Below, piece by piece: positions 1 through 8,705 of a DNA stretch of 31,167 nt. The first letter of the stretch is position 1. The number at the start of each line of letters is the position of its first letter. The translations under genes were made by a program, and so were the position numbers. The notes beneath the pieces were generated by a model, which ran no database searches, was not told the DNA's origin, and worked only from the letters and a program-made list of their open reading frames with translations. This DNA comes from CAWELS01 sp964468205 (GTDB lineage: Bacteria; Acidobacteriota; Terriglobia; Bryobacterales; Bryobacteraceae): positions 1 through 31,167 of the forward strand of contig CAYXVG010000068.1 of assembly GCA_964468205.1 (NCBI GenBank). Direction: 5' to 3'.

Positions 1-3
1 CCC

Positions 4-678
4 TTAGTTCATGTCGAGGAGTTCGATAATCCGGAATGAGCCACCCTCCTCCGCCGGGTCGATGGCAATATAGGTTCGAATACCCTGGCTCGGTATGAGA
101 AGCCGGCCGCTGTCGATCGCCACAGTATCGGTGCCGGCAATCGTTACCCGCGCCTGGAACTGCTTCCGGTTCATGCCGGTCTGCACCGTCACGTAGCCGG
201 AAGCCGCCCCGAATGGCACGCCCGTCAGCAGCGGATTCGCAAGCGCTCCATAAGGTTGTGTGAAATAAACGTCCACTCCAGGAGCGCTCGGCGCTGCGTG
301 AACCACGCGCACCCGGGCGTCGCCGGCAGACGGTTCCCGATTCCGGTCGGTGAGAACAATCAGCCCGAAGGCGGGCTCTCCTCCGCCGGCGAAACCGGAA
401 GCGATGATCGTGAAATCACCATCGACAAATATGTTGCCGGACTGCACCAAGGCGTCCGTCCCGGCCACGAAGATGGCAAAGTCCAACTGCCCGGCTGGAA
501 CCTCGATATAGTCGGTGTATTCGCCAAACGGAAGCCCTTCCACGGCCTTGCCGTTCTGGACAAATACGTCTACCGCCGGAGCGTCTGGGCTGGCATGAAC
601 CACCCGCACACGCTGCGCCCAGCTCATCGATGCCGTCAGCGCTACAAGAGCTAACAGCGAAAGCATTCTATTCTTCAT
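4..678 (-). CDS. Exported DUF4397 protein with two repeats
   Basis: The 224-residue product begins with a Sec signal peptide (KNR, hydrophobic core, likely cleavage after SWA around residue 21). Two copies of the DUF4397 signature follow: VVHASPDAPAVDVFV near residues 26-40 and VVHAAPSAPGVDVYF near 125-139, so the mature protein is a tandem of two beta-rich domains. DUF4397 proteins are exported or surface proteins of unknown role; no catalytic residues are evident. The start is supported by a strong GGAGGGG Shine-Dalgarno about 5 nt upstream of the ATG. The stop lies only 3 bases from the window edge, so downstream partners are not visible. Family call is firm, function unknown. Confidence 0.88.
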   Translation of the reverse strand: MKNRMLSLLALVALTASMSWAQRVRVVHASPDAPAVDVFVQNGKAVEGLPFGEYTDYIEVPAGQLDFAIFVAGTDALVQSGNIFVDGDFTIIASGFAGGGEPAFGLIVLTDRNREPSAGDARVRVVHAAPSAPGVDVYFTQPYGALANPLLTGVPFGAASGYVTVQTGMNRKQFQARVTIAGTDTVAIDSGRLLIPSQGIRTYIAIDPAEEGGSFRIIELLDMN

Positions 679-756
679 GTAACCCCTCCAAGGGAATTGA
701 GTTTGGGCCTCTTGACCCTACCCGTCTTTATATGCCGGGGATACAACGGCGGGTTT

Positions 757-780
757 AAAAAATGATGACGGCGCAGCGTC
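757..780 (-). terminator. Weak candidate terminator after XRE-cupin gene
   Basis: On the minus strand, immediately at the stop codon of the cupin regulator, GACG (780-777) pairs with CGTC (770-767) around a 6-nt loop. A run of six T follows (762-757). The stem is only 4 bp and the T run is 4 nt away, so this is a weak rho-independent terminator at best. Confidence 0.28.
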
Positions 781-1469
781 TACACCCTGGGTGGCGTCGT
801 AATCACAATGGCGCGGGCTGCTTTTTTCGATAACCCCGTGTAGGAATGAGACTCCGACCCATCAAAATAGACACTGTCGCCCGCCTTGAGCACATGCTCC
901 TCATCCGCCACTCGAATCGCGACAGATCCTTCCAGCAGATGAAAGAACTCAGCTCCCTCGTGGGAGTGCGTCAGCGGTTTGCCATCTTCCCTCCGGGGAA
1001 ACTCGGCGAGATACGCCTGCAAGCTCTTGTTCTGCGCCGAGAACGCCAGGCACTCGAAAAAGAAATTTGGATTCGCTGCGTCCGGGGTGTCCGGAAAGCG
1101 AATGCGTTCGTTCGCCCGGACGATCGAGAACACGGCCTCCGGACGCTTGCTGCTGAAAAAATAATCCAGGCTCACGTCGAAGACCATCGCGATGCGGGCC
1201 AGCGTGGGCAAAGTCGGAATCAGCTTGCCGTTCTCCAACTGCGACAAGAGCGAGGCGGAGAGCCCGGTGTGCTTGCCCAGGTCGACAAGGCCAATCTTCT
1301 TGCGTAAGCGAAGCTTTCGCAGTTTCGGTCCAATGTCGTAATTGGACAGGACCCGGCGGATCGTTTCGTCCGAACTTTCAGTCATCCTGACACCCAGTTT
1401 AGCTTCAGTGGAAGAATCGCTCGTTTCTTCATTGTCACTGAAACTATCTTCAGTCTTCTCTGGATTCAC
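780..1469 (-). CDS. XRE-family regulator with C-terminal cupin domain
   Basis: DNA-binding repressor/activator of the XRE-cupin type. A helix-turn-helix covers about residues 46-105 (GLVDLGKHTGLSASLLSQLE). A cupin beta-barrel covers about 137-227, with metal-ligand-like H158, H160, E164 and, in the second motif, H198. Members sense small ligands or metabolic state through the cupin. I chose the GTG at 1469 because GGGAGG lies 5 nt upstream. The frame is open up to an ATG at 1538, but that start would run into the divergent sigma-factor gene and has no ribosome site. The resulting protein has 229 residues with an acidic, Ser-rich N-terminal tail of about 30 residues. The gene is divergent from an ECF sigma factor over only 63 bp, so cross-regulation is plausible. 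Confidence 0.85.
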   Translation of the reverse strand: MNPEKTEDSFSDNEETSDSSTEAKLGVRMTESSDETIRRVLSNYDIGPKLRKLRLRKKIGLVDLGKHTGLSASLLSQLENGKLIPTLPTLARIAMVFDVSLDYFFSSKRPEAVFSIVRANERIRFPDTPDAANPNFFFECLAFSAQNKSLQAYLAEFPRREDGKPLTHSHEGAEFFHLLEGSVAIRVADEEHVLKAGDSVYFDGSESHSYTGLSKKAARAIVITTPPRV

Positions 1470-1532
1470 AGCGACCTCCCTGGCAGAATGAGAGTCATAG
1501 TTAATTGAAAAACATTTCAGGGAGGCTAAAAG
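1470..1532. promoter_or_regulatory. Divergent control region with mirrored ribosome sites
   Basis: This 63-bp gap separates the cupin regulator (minus) from the ECF sigma gene (plus). CCTCCCTG (1475-1482) and CAGGGAGG (1518-1525) form a perfect 8-bp inverted repeat whose arms are also the Shine-Dalgarno sequences of the two genes. The AT-rich centre (about 1497-1515) must carry both promoters, but no convincing -35/-10 pair can be assigned. Confidence 0.5.
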
Positions 1533-2156
1533 ATGCAAAAGAATCCAGCATTGGCCGGAATTGATGACAGCGTTCTGGTGGTTCGGTCACAGAATGGTGA
1601 TGACGGGGCATACAGCGAGCTCGTCGCCCGTCACTACACGAGTTGCATCAAGCTTGCGATGTCGATCCTCCGCAACAAGGAAGACGCGGACGACGAGGTG
1701 CAGAACGCGGTTTGGAAAGCCTACCAGCATATCGGTCGCTTCCAGCAGGATGCCCGGTTCTCCACCTGGCTCACCCGCATCGTCGTGAATCAGTGTCTAA
1801 TGAAGATTCGCAAGAACAAGCGGGCCCGTTTGCTCTACATGGATGATGTGATGATCGGAGAAGAAACGGGCACACTGGAACTGCCGGACGATCGGAAATC
1901 GCCGGAGCAGGTTCTGGCGGACACCGAACTGCATGGCGTCATGAAAACAGAAATCCGTTGCATTCCTCCATTGCTGAGAAACGTCTTCGTTCTGCGCGAT
2001 GTAGAGGAACTGCCAATGCCCGAGGTTGCCAGACGTCTCGGGATATCAGTGGCGGCGGCCAAGTCACGCCTCCTAAGGGCCCGCAAGGAACTCCGCGTCC
2101 GAATGGAGAGGCACACGGGCCGGATGGGGCCGGGAACGCTTCTGGCTCAAGCATAG
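1533..2156 (+). CDS. ECF-type RNA polymerase sigma factor
   Basis: A 207-residue sigma-70 family protein of the extracytoplasmic-function group. Region 2 spans about residues 25-94 (FSTWLTRIVVNQCLMKIRK is the -10 recognition and core-binding end). Region 4 spans about 135-190, with helix-turn-helix MPEVARRLGISVAAAKSRLL. It would direct RNA polymerase to a stress- or envelope-type regulon. GGAGG lies 7 nt before the ATG. No anti-sigma factor follows; the next gene encodes a c-di-GMP protein, and the nearest regulator is the divergent XRE-cupin protein. Control might therefore be transcriptional or involve an unlinked anti-sigma factor (inference). Confidence 0.93.
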   Translation: MQKNPALAGIDDSVLVVRSQNGDDGAYSELVARHYTSCIKLAMSILRNKEDADDEVQNAVWKAYQHIGRFQQDARFSTWLTRIVVNQCLMKIRKNKRARLLYMDDVMIGEETGTLELPDDRKSPEQVLADTELHGVMKTEIRCIPPLLRNVFVLRDVEELPMPEVARRLGISVAAAKSRLLRARKELRVRMERHTGRMGPGTLLAQA

Positions 2157-2200
2157 TCCGCGCAAGACGGCCGGGGTGGATTCGTTTGGCCCGGTGCTAC

Positions 2201-2233
2201 TATGATGTGATTGACCTGCAGCTAAGTTGCAGG
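2201..2233 (+). promoter_or_regulatory. Possible -10 and leader stem-loop before c-di-GMP gene
   Basis: TATGAT (2201-2206) resembles a -10 element, without a clear -35. It is followed by a perfect 6-bp stem, CCTGCA (2215-2220) and TGCAGG (2228-2233), with a 7-nt loop, ending 13 nt before the ATG at 2247. No Shine-Dalgarno is seen for this ATG, so the hairpin could affect translation. Confidence 0.3.
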
Positions 2234-2246
2234 CCAACCTCATGAT

Positions 2247-4892
2247 ATGAAATCCCCGGTCCCACCTGATGATAGTGGGCTATTCCTCGGCTCGAAGGAC
2301 CTATCCCTCGCCGGTCAGGGGGATATACTGGCTCGCCTTGTCGAGCTGGCGGTTCGATCCTCGGCGAATGATGCGGGCGTACTCGTGTTCGGCCGTCTTC
2401 CGCTGACAGCGATTCCCGCGGGCTGGTCCCACGTAGACATCTCTCGGATTGCTGACCTATTTCCCCCTTCCGGCGAATTCTTCCAGGTGCTTGAGGATCC
2501 TTTTCGCTCGCCTATCGATGCCTTCGCGCCTTCATCCGTGGAATATCATCGTGTCGCAGCGGTCCCCGTGAGCGGCCGGGGCGACTTCGCCCTTTACGTG
2601 TTCGGTGCGCGACGGATGCCATTCTCGGATGAAGAAAAGCAAAGTCTGAGAGATTGCGCGCGACTGGCCGGGGAGAACCTGGTGGTCGAGGGCGGTCCCA
2701 CCCACGGTCCAGTCTGGGATTTTGATTCGGATACCCAGCGATACAAGGAGCTATTCGAGAACGTCACGGACATCGTCTTCACCCAGAACACCTACGGTCA
2801 CATCACCGCTGTCAACGCTACCGCCTGCCGCCTGACCGGATTCAGCCGGGACGATCTGCTGGATCGCCCGCTTTCGGACTGGGTCGCTCCAGAGCAATCC
2901 GAAACAATTCGCCAGATTCTCTTGGAGCAATTCGGGGGAGGCAGTTCCCAGACTTATTCGTTACGCCTCAAGAAAAGCGATGGTTCCTTTCTCGAAACCG
3001 AGGCCACGGTCCATCTCCTCTTCGAAAAAGGGCGGCCCATCGGATTGATGGGATTTGCCCGCGATGTAACGCACCAGCAGAAGGAAAGGCGCGCCCGCGA
3101 GCGCGCCGAGTCCGCATTGGACCAGATGGACCGGCGGCTGGAGCAGCTTAGAAGCTATCTGAGCCTCCTCAGCCGGCTGGACCGGACCAGCCACGACTCC
3201 TTTCAGGAACTCGCCGCCGATTGCCTGCAAACCGGTTGCTCCGCGCTGAACGCAGACGCCGGCTATCTGTTTGAGCACAAGGCGGGCGTCGTCCAACTCG
3301 GCCTTATGCACCCCGTTGCCGCTTTCCCCGATCGGTCCGGTCTGGCCCAGCTCAACTTGCTGGAACTCGCGAAAGTTCTCACTGAAGCCCGCTCGGCTGA
3401 TGTAAGCAAGCTTACCGGCGAAACTGCCGATCACTTTCTCATCAGCGCGGCTGTTCACGTGGCTGGGCGGCCCTGGGGGCTGTTGTGTTTCGTGTCGCGG
3501 CCCGGAGCGCCTCGCCCCACCTCTGAAGACGAAGGCTTCTTGCACCTGCTTTCGTCCCGCCTGGGCAGGCGGCTTGCTCACGACGAGCTGTCGCTGGCCC
3601 ACTCCGATCCCCTGACCGGCTTGCTGAACGGGCCCGGCCTGATGCGGCGAATCGACAGCCACATCCAGAGCGCCGGGCACGGCGGCGGGCAATTCGCTGT
3701 ACTGATCATCGATGTGGACTTGCTCGCCCTCTACAATCAGCAATTCGGCTTCGAAGCCGGCGACGAACTGCTGCGCAATCTCGGCCGGCGCTTTCAGCAG
3801 GTAGCTACCGCGGGCGAGGTGATCGGACGGATGGAGGCGGACCGGTTCGTGGTGCTTGTGCCCGCAACTTCCGAGCCACGGGATGTCCGCGAGGATGCGG
3901 CACGATTCCTGAGAATCGCCAGAGACCCGATCGCGGTCTCCGGCCAGCAGCATCCGGTGACCGTAAGCATCGGCATCGCCCAGTTTCCGGAACACGCGGC
4001 CAGCGCACTGGGATTGCTGCGCTGCGCCGGCCAGGCTTTGAACGAAGTGAAAGCCCGGGGCAGGGACGGAGCCGCTGTCTATTCCACGCGGATCGAGAGC
4101 AGTGGAATGGAGCGCATGCAAATCGATGCCGGACTTCGTTCGGCGCTCTCCAATCACGAATTCTCCCTTCTGTACCAGCCTCAAGTAAGCGTGGCCGGTT
4201 CGCTGACCGGCTTCGAGGTGCTGCTGGCCTGGCGGCATCCGGAGCGAGGTCTGATTCCGGCCGCGCAGTTCATCCCACGGGCCGAGATTACTGGCCTGAT
4301 CATTCCCATCGGCGCGTGGGTTCTCGAACAGGCATGCCGGCAGATGTCCACCTGGAGGCGATGCGGATTACCGTCCGTAAAAGTCGCCGTAAACGTCTCC
4401 GCGCTGCAGTTCGAGCGCCAGGATTTCGTTGACCTCGTGTCCAAAGCGCTACGGGAGCATCATGTGAAACCCCGCAGTCTGGAACTGGAGGTGACCGAAA
4501 GCACGCTCATGCGCGATGTCGCGCAGTCCGCCCGGGTGATGCGGCAACTCCGCGACTTGGACGTTCAGCTCGCCATCGACGACTTCGGTACCGGCTACTC
4601 CTCACTCAGCTACCTCAACCAGTTGCCGGTCCACACCCTCAAAATCGACCGCTCGTTTCTCCAGGATGAGTACCCCCCGGATTCGATATTCGCCACGGTG
4701 AAGGCGATTGTGGATCTCGCCCATTCTCTTGGCCTCTCAGTGGTCGGTGAAGGAGTGGAGAAGCTCAGCCAACTGCGGTTGCTTGAGAAAGCCGGCTGCG
4801 ACACCATCCAGGGTTACCTGATCGGCCGGCCGCTCGGCAGCGACGCAGCGAGCCGGATGCTCGCTCAGAGACAAGCTTCCGAGGACAAATAG
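2247..4892 (+). CDS. GAF-PAS-GAF-GGDEF-EAL c-di-GMP protein, degenerate GGDEF
   Basis: An 881-residue soluble signalling protein. Order: GAF-like segment (about 25-145), PAS (167-278), a charged helix (279-303), a second GAF-like segment (303-445), GGDEF (450-612) and EAL (630-870). The GGDEF signature reads EADRF (530-534), so the diguanylate cyclase is probably inactive. The upstream half (DPLTGLLN, IDVD) is kept. The EAL domain retains phosphodiesterase residues: E657 (EVL), N716, E748 (ELEVTE), D778-D779 in DDFGTGYS, K799, E835 and Q855. It most likely hydrolyses c-di-GMP, with the cyclase half acting as a GTP or allosteric domain (known in such hybrids, inferred here). There are no membrane segments, so it is a cytoplasmic sensor of unknown ligand. 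Confidence 0.95.
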   Translation: MKSPVPPDDSGLFLGSKDLSLAGQGDILARLVELAVRSSANDAGVLVFGRLPLTAIPAGWSHVDISRIADLFPPSGEFFQVLEDPFRSPIDAFAPSSVEYHRVAAVPVSGRGDFALYVFGARRMPFSDEEKQSLRDCARLAGENLVVEGGPTHGPVWDFDSDTQRYKELFENVTDIVFTQNTYGHITAVNATACRLTGFSRDDLLDRPLSDWVAPEQSETIRQILLEQFGGGSSQTYSLRLKKSDGSFLETEATVHLLFEKGRPIGLMGFARDVTHQQKERRARERAESALDQMDRRLEQLRSYLSLLSRLDRTSHDSFQELAADCLQTGCSALNADAGYLFEHKAGVVQLGLMHPVAAFPDRSGLAQLNLLELAKVLTEARSADVSKLTGETADHFLISAAVHVAGRPWGLLCFVSRPGAPRPTSEDEGFLHLLSSRLGRRLAHDELSLAHSDPLTGLLNGPGLMRRIDSHIQSAGHGGGQFAVLIIDVDLLALYNQQFGFEAGDELLRNLGRRFQQVATAGEVIGRMEADRFVVLVPATSEPRDVREDAARFLRIARDPIAVSGQQHPVTVSIGIAQFPEHAASALGLLRCAGQALNEVKARGRDGAAVYSTRIESSGMERMQIDAGLRSALSNHEFSLLYQPQVSVAGSLTGFEVLLAWRHPERGLIPAAQFIPRAEITGLIIPIGAWVLEQACRQMSTWRRCGLPSVKVAVNVSALQFERQDFVDLVSKALREHHVKPRSLELEVTESTLMRDVAQSARVMRQLRDLDVQLAIDDFGTGYSSLSYLNQLPVHTLKIDRSFLQDEYPPDSIFATVKAIVDLAHSLGLSVVGEGVEKLSQLRLLEKAGCDTIQGYLIGRPLGSDAASRMLAQRQASEDK

Positions 4893-4970
4893 AAGACCCA
4901 TCCGGGCGCCACAAGCGCGGCTTAGGAGAATCCGCTCCCGGCGCGCTCCGCGCAGAATTCGAAGTGGCCT

Positions 4971-5825
4971 CTACTCGGCGTAGCTGACTTCGAACTTGCG
5001 CGTCCGCAACCCAGCGTAGATCATTGCAAGCGCTGAGACCAGCAGGAGGCCCGGTACGGCCAGCCACACCGGCGCCGGGTCGGCTGATTGGACCAGGAAG
5101 GAGATCGGACCACGAGCCGGCACCTCCACCGGAGCCATCGAGAGCAGGTAGAAGATGACGCTGAATTTCTTCAGCAGCGGCGGAAGGAAAGCGTTCATAC
5201 CCTCCCACACCAACACGATCGCCGCGGGTATCATGGGATTCCGGAACATCAATCCCATCACCGTGAATACCGCACCGTAGCCAATGCAGGCGAGCGCGGC
5301 GATACCCGTGTAGCACAGAAGGTTCGAAAGTCCCGGTCCCTGCAAATAATACTCGTAGAATTGCGGCCCGAAATGCATGAACATCGTGACGTGGCAGAGA
5401 GCGACGCTCAAACAAAAGAGCGTCATTGCCGCCAGTAAGCCGGAAAGATATTTCGCCACGGCCAGAACTTCGCGCCGGATGGGCGCCAGGAAATAAAAGT
5501 GCAACGTCTTGCTCAACACTTCCCCGCGAAACAGGTTCGTGAACAAAATCGCGCAGCCGAAAAAGAGGAACACGCGAAGGTAGCCGAACTGAAAGATGCC
5601 GGCGAAGACCTTCACATCAGTGCTCAGCGAATGCTGGCCCACCCGTTCGATGTACAGTGCGGCGATGGAATGCCCGGCGGTGAGAATCACCGGGGCCATC
5701 ACGGCCAGATAGATCCACCATGAGCGCCGGCTGAAGAAGCTCCGGCCAAGCTCGATGCGCATGACTGCCCGGATCTGAGTCCACCAGACTCCCCACGGCA
5801 GCGCCGCCACTTGTTGCGCCGTCAT
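4971..5825 (-). CDS. ABC-2 type permease, second exporter of operon
   Basis: A 284-residue integral membrane protein with about six hydrophobic segments (near 37-57, 80-98, 121-147, 168-194, 198-218, 250-270). It has the basic N-terminal cytoplasmic stretch typical of ABC-2 permeases. It is the last gene of a four-gene operon; its ATG overlaps the TGA of the upstream ATPase by 4 bp, so the two products form an ATPase/permease pair. The substrate cannot be read from sequence. ABC-2 exporters handle lipids, polysaccharides, peptides or drugs. Confidence 0.85.
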   Translation of the reverse strand: MTAQQVAALPWGVWWTQIRAVMRIELGRSFFSRRSWWIYLAVMAPVILTAGHSIAALYIERVGQHSLSTDVKVFAGIFQFGYLRVFLFFGCAILFTNLFRGEVLSKTLHFYFLAPIRREVLAVAKYLSGLLAAMTLFCLSVALCHVTMFMHFGPQFYEYYLQGPGLSNLLCYTGIAALACIGYGAVFTVMGLMFRNPMIPAAIVLVWEGMNAFLPPLLKKFSVIFYLLSMAPVEVPARGPISFLVQSADPAPVWLAVPGLLLVSALAMIYAGLRTRKFEVSYAE

Positions 5826-6766
5826 TGCGTACCTCCCTCGCTGCCAATCAAGTACTGGTAGACGGAGTTCACATCTTCGTCAGCGGGAGCCACCTTCTCC
5901 ACCTCGAGACCCGATTCGAGCACCACCCGGTTCAGCATCAGGTAGAAGCCGTCCGCGTCCCGCGTACGGACGAGAATCCCCTTTCCATCCGCATGCAGTT
6001 TGGCCTCCACGGCTTGGTTCTCGCGGAATAGGCGCGAGGCAAGCTCTCCCGGCGCGTTGCAGCGAATCAGAATCTGCATCGGATGTTCCTTCACTTCGCT
6101 TCGGACCCCCTGAATCTGGCCCTCGGCCACGACGTAACCGTTGCTCAACAGGATCACCTGATCCGAAATACGGTCTACCTCGTGCAGAATATGGCTCGAA
6201 ACGATCACGTGCTTGCCGGCCTCCCCGAGTTGCCGGAAGAGAGCCAGCGTCTCGGCCCTCGCCATCGGGTCCAGGCCGTTCAACGGCTCGTCGAGGATCA
6301 CGATCTCGGGATCGTGCGCCATCGCCTGCGCGAGTTTCACGCGCTGCCGCATGCCCTTGCTATATCCGCCAATCTTTCGCTTCGCCGCCTCGATCAGGTT
6401 CACGCTCTCCAAGGCCGCCCAGCTTCTCCGGTTCGCCTCGCCCGGAGTGTAGCCGTGAATGAGCAGGTAGGAGTAGAGGAACTGGTAGCCGTTCATCCCG
6501 CGCGGGAACGAGTCGTACTGGGTGCAGTATCCAGTCTTTCGAAACAACAGCTCCGGCTGGTTCGGAGAAACCCCGAGCATCGAGATCGAGCCGCGCGTCG
6601 GCCGAATGAGCCCCGTCATGAGATTCATGAGCGTGGACTTCCCGGAGCCGTTCGGACCCACCAGGCCCGTGATCCCGGGCTTGATCGAGAGGGTCACACG
6701 GTTCACCCCGAGCACTTCGCCGTAGAAGCGTGAGACATCGTGGAAGGTGATCAGCCGGTCGCTCAT
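5822..6766 (-). CDS. ABC transporter ATPase, second exporter of operon
   Basis: A 314-residue ATP-binding subunit. Walker A GPNGSGKST is at 37-45, Q-loop CTQYD near 81-85, signature YSKGMRQ at 135-141, and Walker B IVILDEP at 155-161, followed by the NGLDP D-loop. About 95 residues after the nucleotide-binding domain form a C-terminal extension common in ABC-2 exporter ATPases. It overlaps both neighbours by 4 bp (permease upstream and permease downstream), implying translational coupling and fixed stoichiometry. It powers export through the permease encoded just downstream. Confidence 0.93.
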   Translation of the reverse strand: MSDRLITFHDVSRFYGEVLGVNRVTLSIKPGITGLVGPNGSGKSTLMNLMTGLIRPTRGSISMLGVSPNQPELLFRKTGYCTQYDSFPRGMNGYQFLYSYLLIHGYTPGEANRRSWAALESVNLIEAAKRKIGGYSKGMRQRVKLAQAMAHDPEIVILDEPLNGLDPMARAETLALFRQLGEAGKHVIVSSHILHEVDRISDQVILLSNGYVVAEGQIQGVRSEVKEHPMQILIRCNAPGELASRLFRENQAVEAKLHADGKGILVRTRDADGFYLMLNRVVLESGLEVEKVAPADEDVNSVYQYLIGSEGGTQ

Positions 6767-7662
6767 CGCACCACCTCGATGCCGCGAATCTTACTGCGAA
6801 GCAGGTGGAAACATATCGCGCAAAATACCAGTAACGTGCCCCAGATCATCCACATCGGAATGTCCGCCCCCTGCTGAATCCGGAAAAAGACCGCGCCGGC
6901 GCCGTCGCGCATCGGCTCCCCGAACAGCCAGACCCAGACCATCCCAATCAAGTGACTCAAATTGATCAAACTGCCCCACTTGGTACGCAAAACCTCATTA
7001 ATCGCCGCGCCGAAACCGCTGCCGATAAAGAAGACCACCAGCAGCAGTCCCCCAGCCACCGGCTTCCATTTCACCCAGGCCGAAAGCGCCAGCACCAGCA
7101 GTGAGAGCAGGAGAATCCAGATCCAGGCCCCGGCGAACAGCCCGCCGGCGATACGCAGGTTATCGCCCATCCAGCCAGCCCCCTCCAGGTAACCCTGCAA
7201 GCCGAACAGCAGGAGCCCGGGGATCCAGGTCATTACCGAAAGCAAAATCAACAGGACCGACATCTTGCCGAGCACGTAGTCCTTCCGCTCGAACGGACGC
7301 GCCAGATAGAGTGGCAGGGCATTGTTGGCCAAGTCCGGTGAAACGAGACCCGGGCCCACGAAGGCCGTCAGGAAGAAAGCCAGCATGCTCTGAAACCCCA
7401 GGAAAAAGAGAAAGAAGCTTGAGTCAATGGCAATAATTTGGTCCGGGTTGATCCCCATCAATTCCAGCGCGCTGAAATTGTGGTGCAGATAGATGATGAG
7501 CGCGCAGACCAAAGGCATGATCAGGGTCGCGAGGAAAAAGCTGGTGAAAAACCGCGATCGCCGCATCTCCTCGAACGTGTAGCGGGGAAGAACCAGGAAG
7601 CGCGACCACTGCGGCGTCAGCGGTCCCTCATACCGCGTATAGGTCTTCTTATAGACGGCCAT
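6763..7662 (-). CDS. ABC-2 type permease, first exporter of operon
   Basis: A 299-residue membrane protein with about six hydrophobic segments (near 38-59, 82-106, 130-153, 165-195, 200-220, 272-290). A cytoplasmic N-terminus reads KKTYTRYEGPLTP, a pattern seen in ABC-2 permeases. Its start lies inside the end of the upstream ATPase gene (14-bp overlap) and its stop overlaps the next ATPase by 4 bp. It presumably pairs with the ATPase encoded at 7649-8683. Low sequence resemblance to the other permease of the operon suggests two distinct exporters or a heteromeric complex rather than a recent duplication. Confidence 0.86.
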   Translation of the reverse strand: MAVYKKTYTRYEGPLTPQWSRFLVLPRYTFEEMRRSRFFTSFFLATLIMPLVCALIIYLHHNFSALELMGINPDQIIAIDSSFFLFFLGFQSMLAFFLTAFVGPGLVSPDLANNALPLYLARPFERKDYVLGKMSVLLILLSVMTWIPGLLLFGLQGYLEGAGWMGDNLRIAGGLFAGAWIWILLLSLLVLALSAWVKWKPVAGGLLLVVFFIGSGFGAAINEVLRTKWGSLINLSHLIGMVWVWLFGEPMRDGAGAVFFRIQQGADIPMWMIWGTLLVFCAICFHLLRSKIRGIEVVR

Positions 7663-8683
7663 TCGGTCCTCCCATCGCCTTCAGGAAGATGTCCTCGAGC
7701 GAGTCGCGCTTGTAGTTCACGCGGACGAGCTGAACCTCCTGCTCGGCGGCGATCTCGTAAAGATTGCGGATCTCCACCCCCGGCGCGAGAACCAGCTTGA
7801 CGCGGCCGTTCGCGGACCAGGCCGCCTCGCAGCCGAGTTGCTCCACCGCCGCGCGAAACCCGTTTCCGGCCCCCCGCGTCTCGAGCTCCAGAAAGCGGCG
7901 GTTGGTGCGCCGCTCCTCTTCGAGGTCGCAGAAAGCGGCGATCTCGCCTTCCTTGAGGATCAACACTTGGTCGCAGGTCTCTTCCACGTCCTGCAGCAGG
8001 TGCGAGGAGATCAGCAACCGCATATCCCCGCGGTTGCGTATGTCCCGGATGAAGTCGATCATCCGCTGTCGGGCGGGTGGATCGAGGCCGTTGGTCGGTT
8101 CGTCCAAAAACAGAAGGCGCGGACCATGGGCGATCGCCTGCGCCAGCTTGGCCATCTGCTTCATGCCGGTGGAGTAAGTGCCAAGCTCGCGATAGCGGGC
8201 CTCTCCGAGCCCGACGTAGAAGAAGGCTTCATGAGCCCGTTCCAATGCTTGCTCCGAAGGAAGGCCGGCGATCTCCGCCATCAGCCGCACAAACCGGACC
8301 CCGCTCATATTGGCGATGAAGGCGTCATTTTCGGGCATATAGCCGATGAGGGATCGCACTTGCTTGGCCTCGGATTGAACGTCGTGACCTAAAATCCGGG
8401 CCGTCCCCGCCGAAGGAAAATGAAAACCGAGTAGCGCATTGATTAGGGTGGACTTCCCAGCGCCATTGGGCCCGAGCAGCCCGATCGCCCGGCCGCTGAA
8501 CGAGCCGGATAGTCTTTTGAGAATTGTCCGCTTACCGAAACGGACTTCTAGGCCCTCGAGCTCAATCACTGGTGTCACTATCTCGATGATACGTCCCTCC
8601 GCCGGGCTTTGTTCCTCCAGTGTCTGCACTCCGCTGGCCGGGTTCATGGCAGTGTGGCTCCGTCTCCTGTAAAGACTTCCCAT
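7649..8683 (-). CDS. ABC transporter ATPase, first exporter of operon
   Basis: The 344-residue reading (from the ATG at 8683) has Walker A GPNGAGKST at 71-79, signature YSTGMKQ at 170-176 and Walker B LFLDEP at 191-196, then a C-terminal extension of about 120 residues. It is the first gene of the minus-strand operon of two ATPases and two permeases. The first 35 or so residues are outside the ABC fold. The ATG at 8647 is a rival start giving 332 residues, and neither start has a well-spaced Shine-Dalgarno. A TGTTAAGAT extended -10 lies about 23 bp upstream of 8683. It energises an ABC-2 exporter of unknown substrate. Confidence 0.92.
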   Translation of the reverse strand: MGSLYRRRSHTAMNPASGVQTLEEQSPAEGRIIEIVTPVIELEGLEVRFGKRTILKRLSGSFSGRAIGLLGPNGAGKSTLINALLGFHFPSAGTARILGHDVQSEAKQVRSLIGYMPENDAFIANMSGVRFVRLMAEIAGLPSEQALERAHEAFFYVGLGEARYRELGTYSTGMKQMAKLAQAIAHGPRLLFLDEPTNGLDPPARQRMIDFIRDIRNRGDMRLLISSHLLQDVEETCDQVLILKEGEIAAFCDLEEERRTNRRFLELETRGAGNGFRAAVEQLGCEAAWSANGRVKLVLAPGVEIRNLYEIAAEQEVQLVRVNYKRDSLEDIFLKAMGGPNGRL

Positions 8684-8705
8684 ACTAGACGCAGCAGCGC
8701 GGCCG

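Noticed and set aside
2961..4238. 425-codon open frame on the minus strand
   Set aside because: It is antisense to the c-di-GMP gene, whose domains are unmistakable; the translation lacks any domain and is low-complexity (Gly, Gln, His rich), as expected for a GC-rich shadow frame.
4941..4953. GCGCG-CTC-CGCGC hairpin after the c-di-GMP gene as a terminator
   Set aside because: The 5-bp stem has no T run and is likely by chance in this GC-rich sequence.
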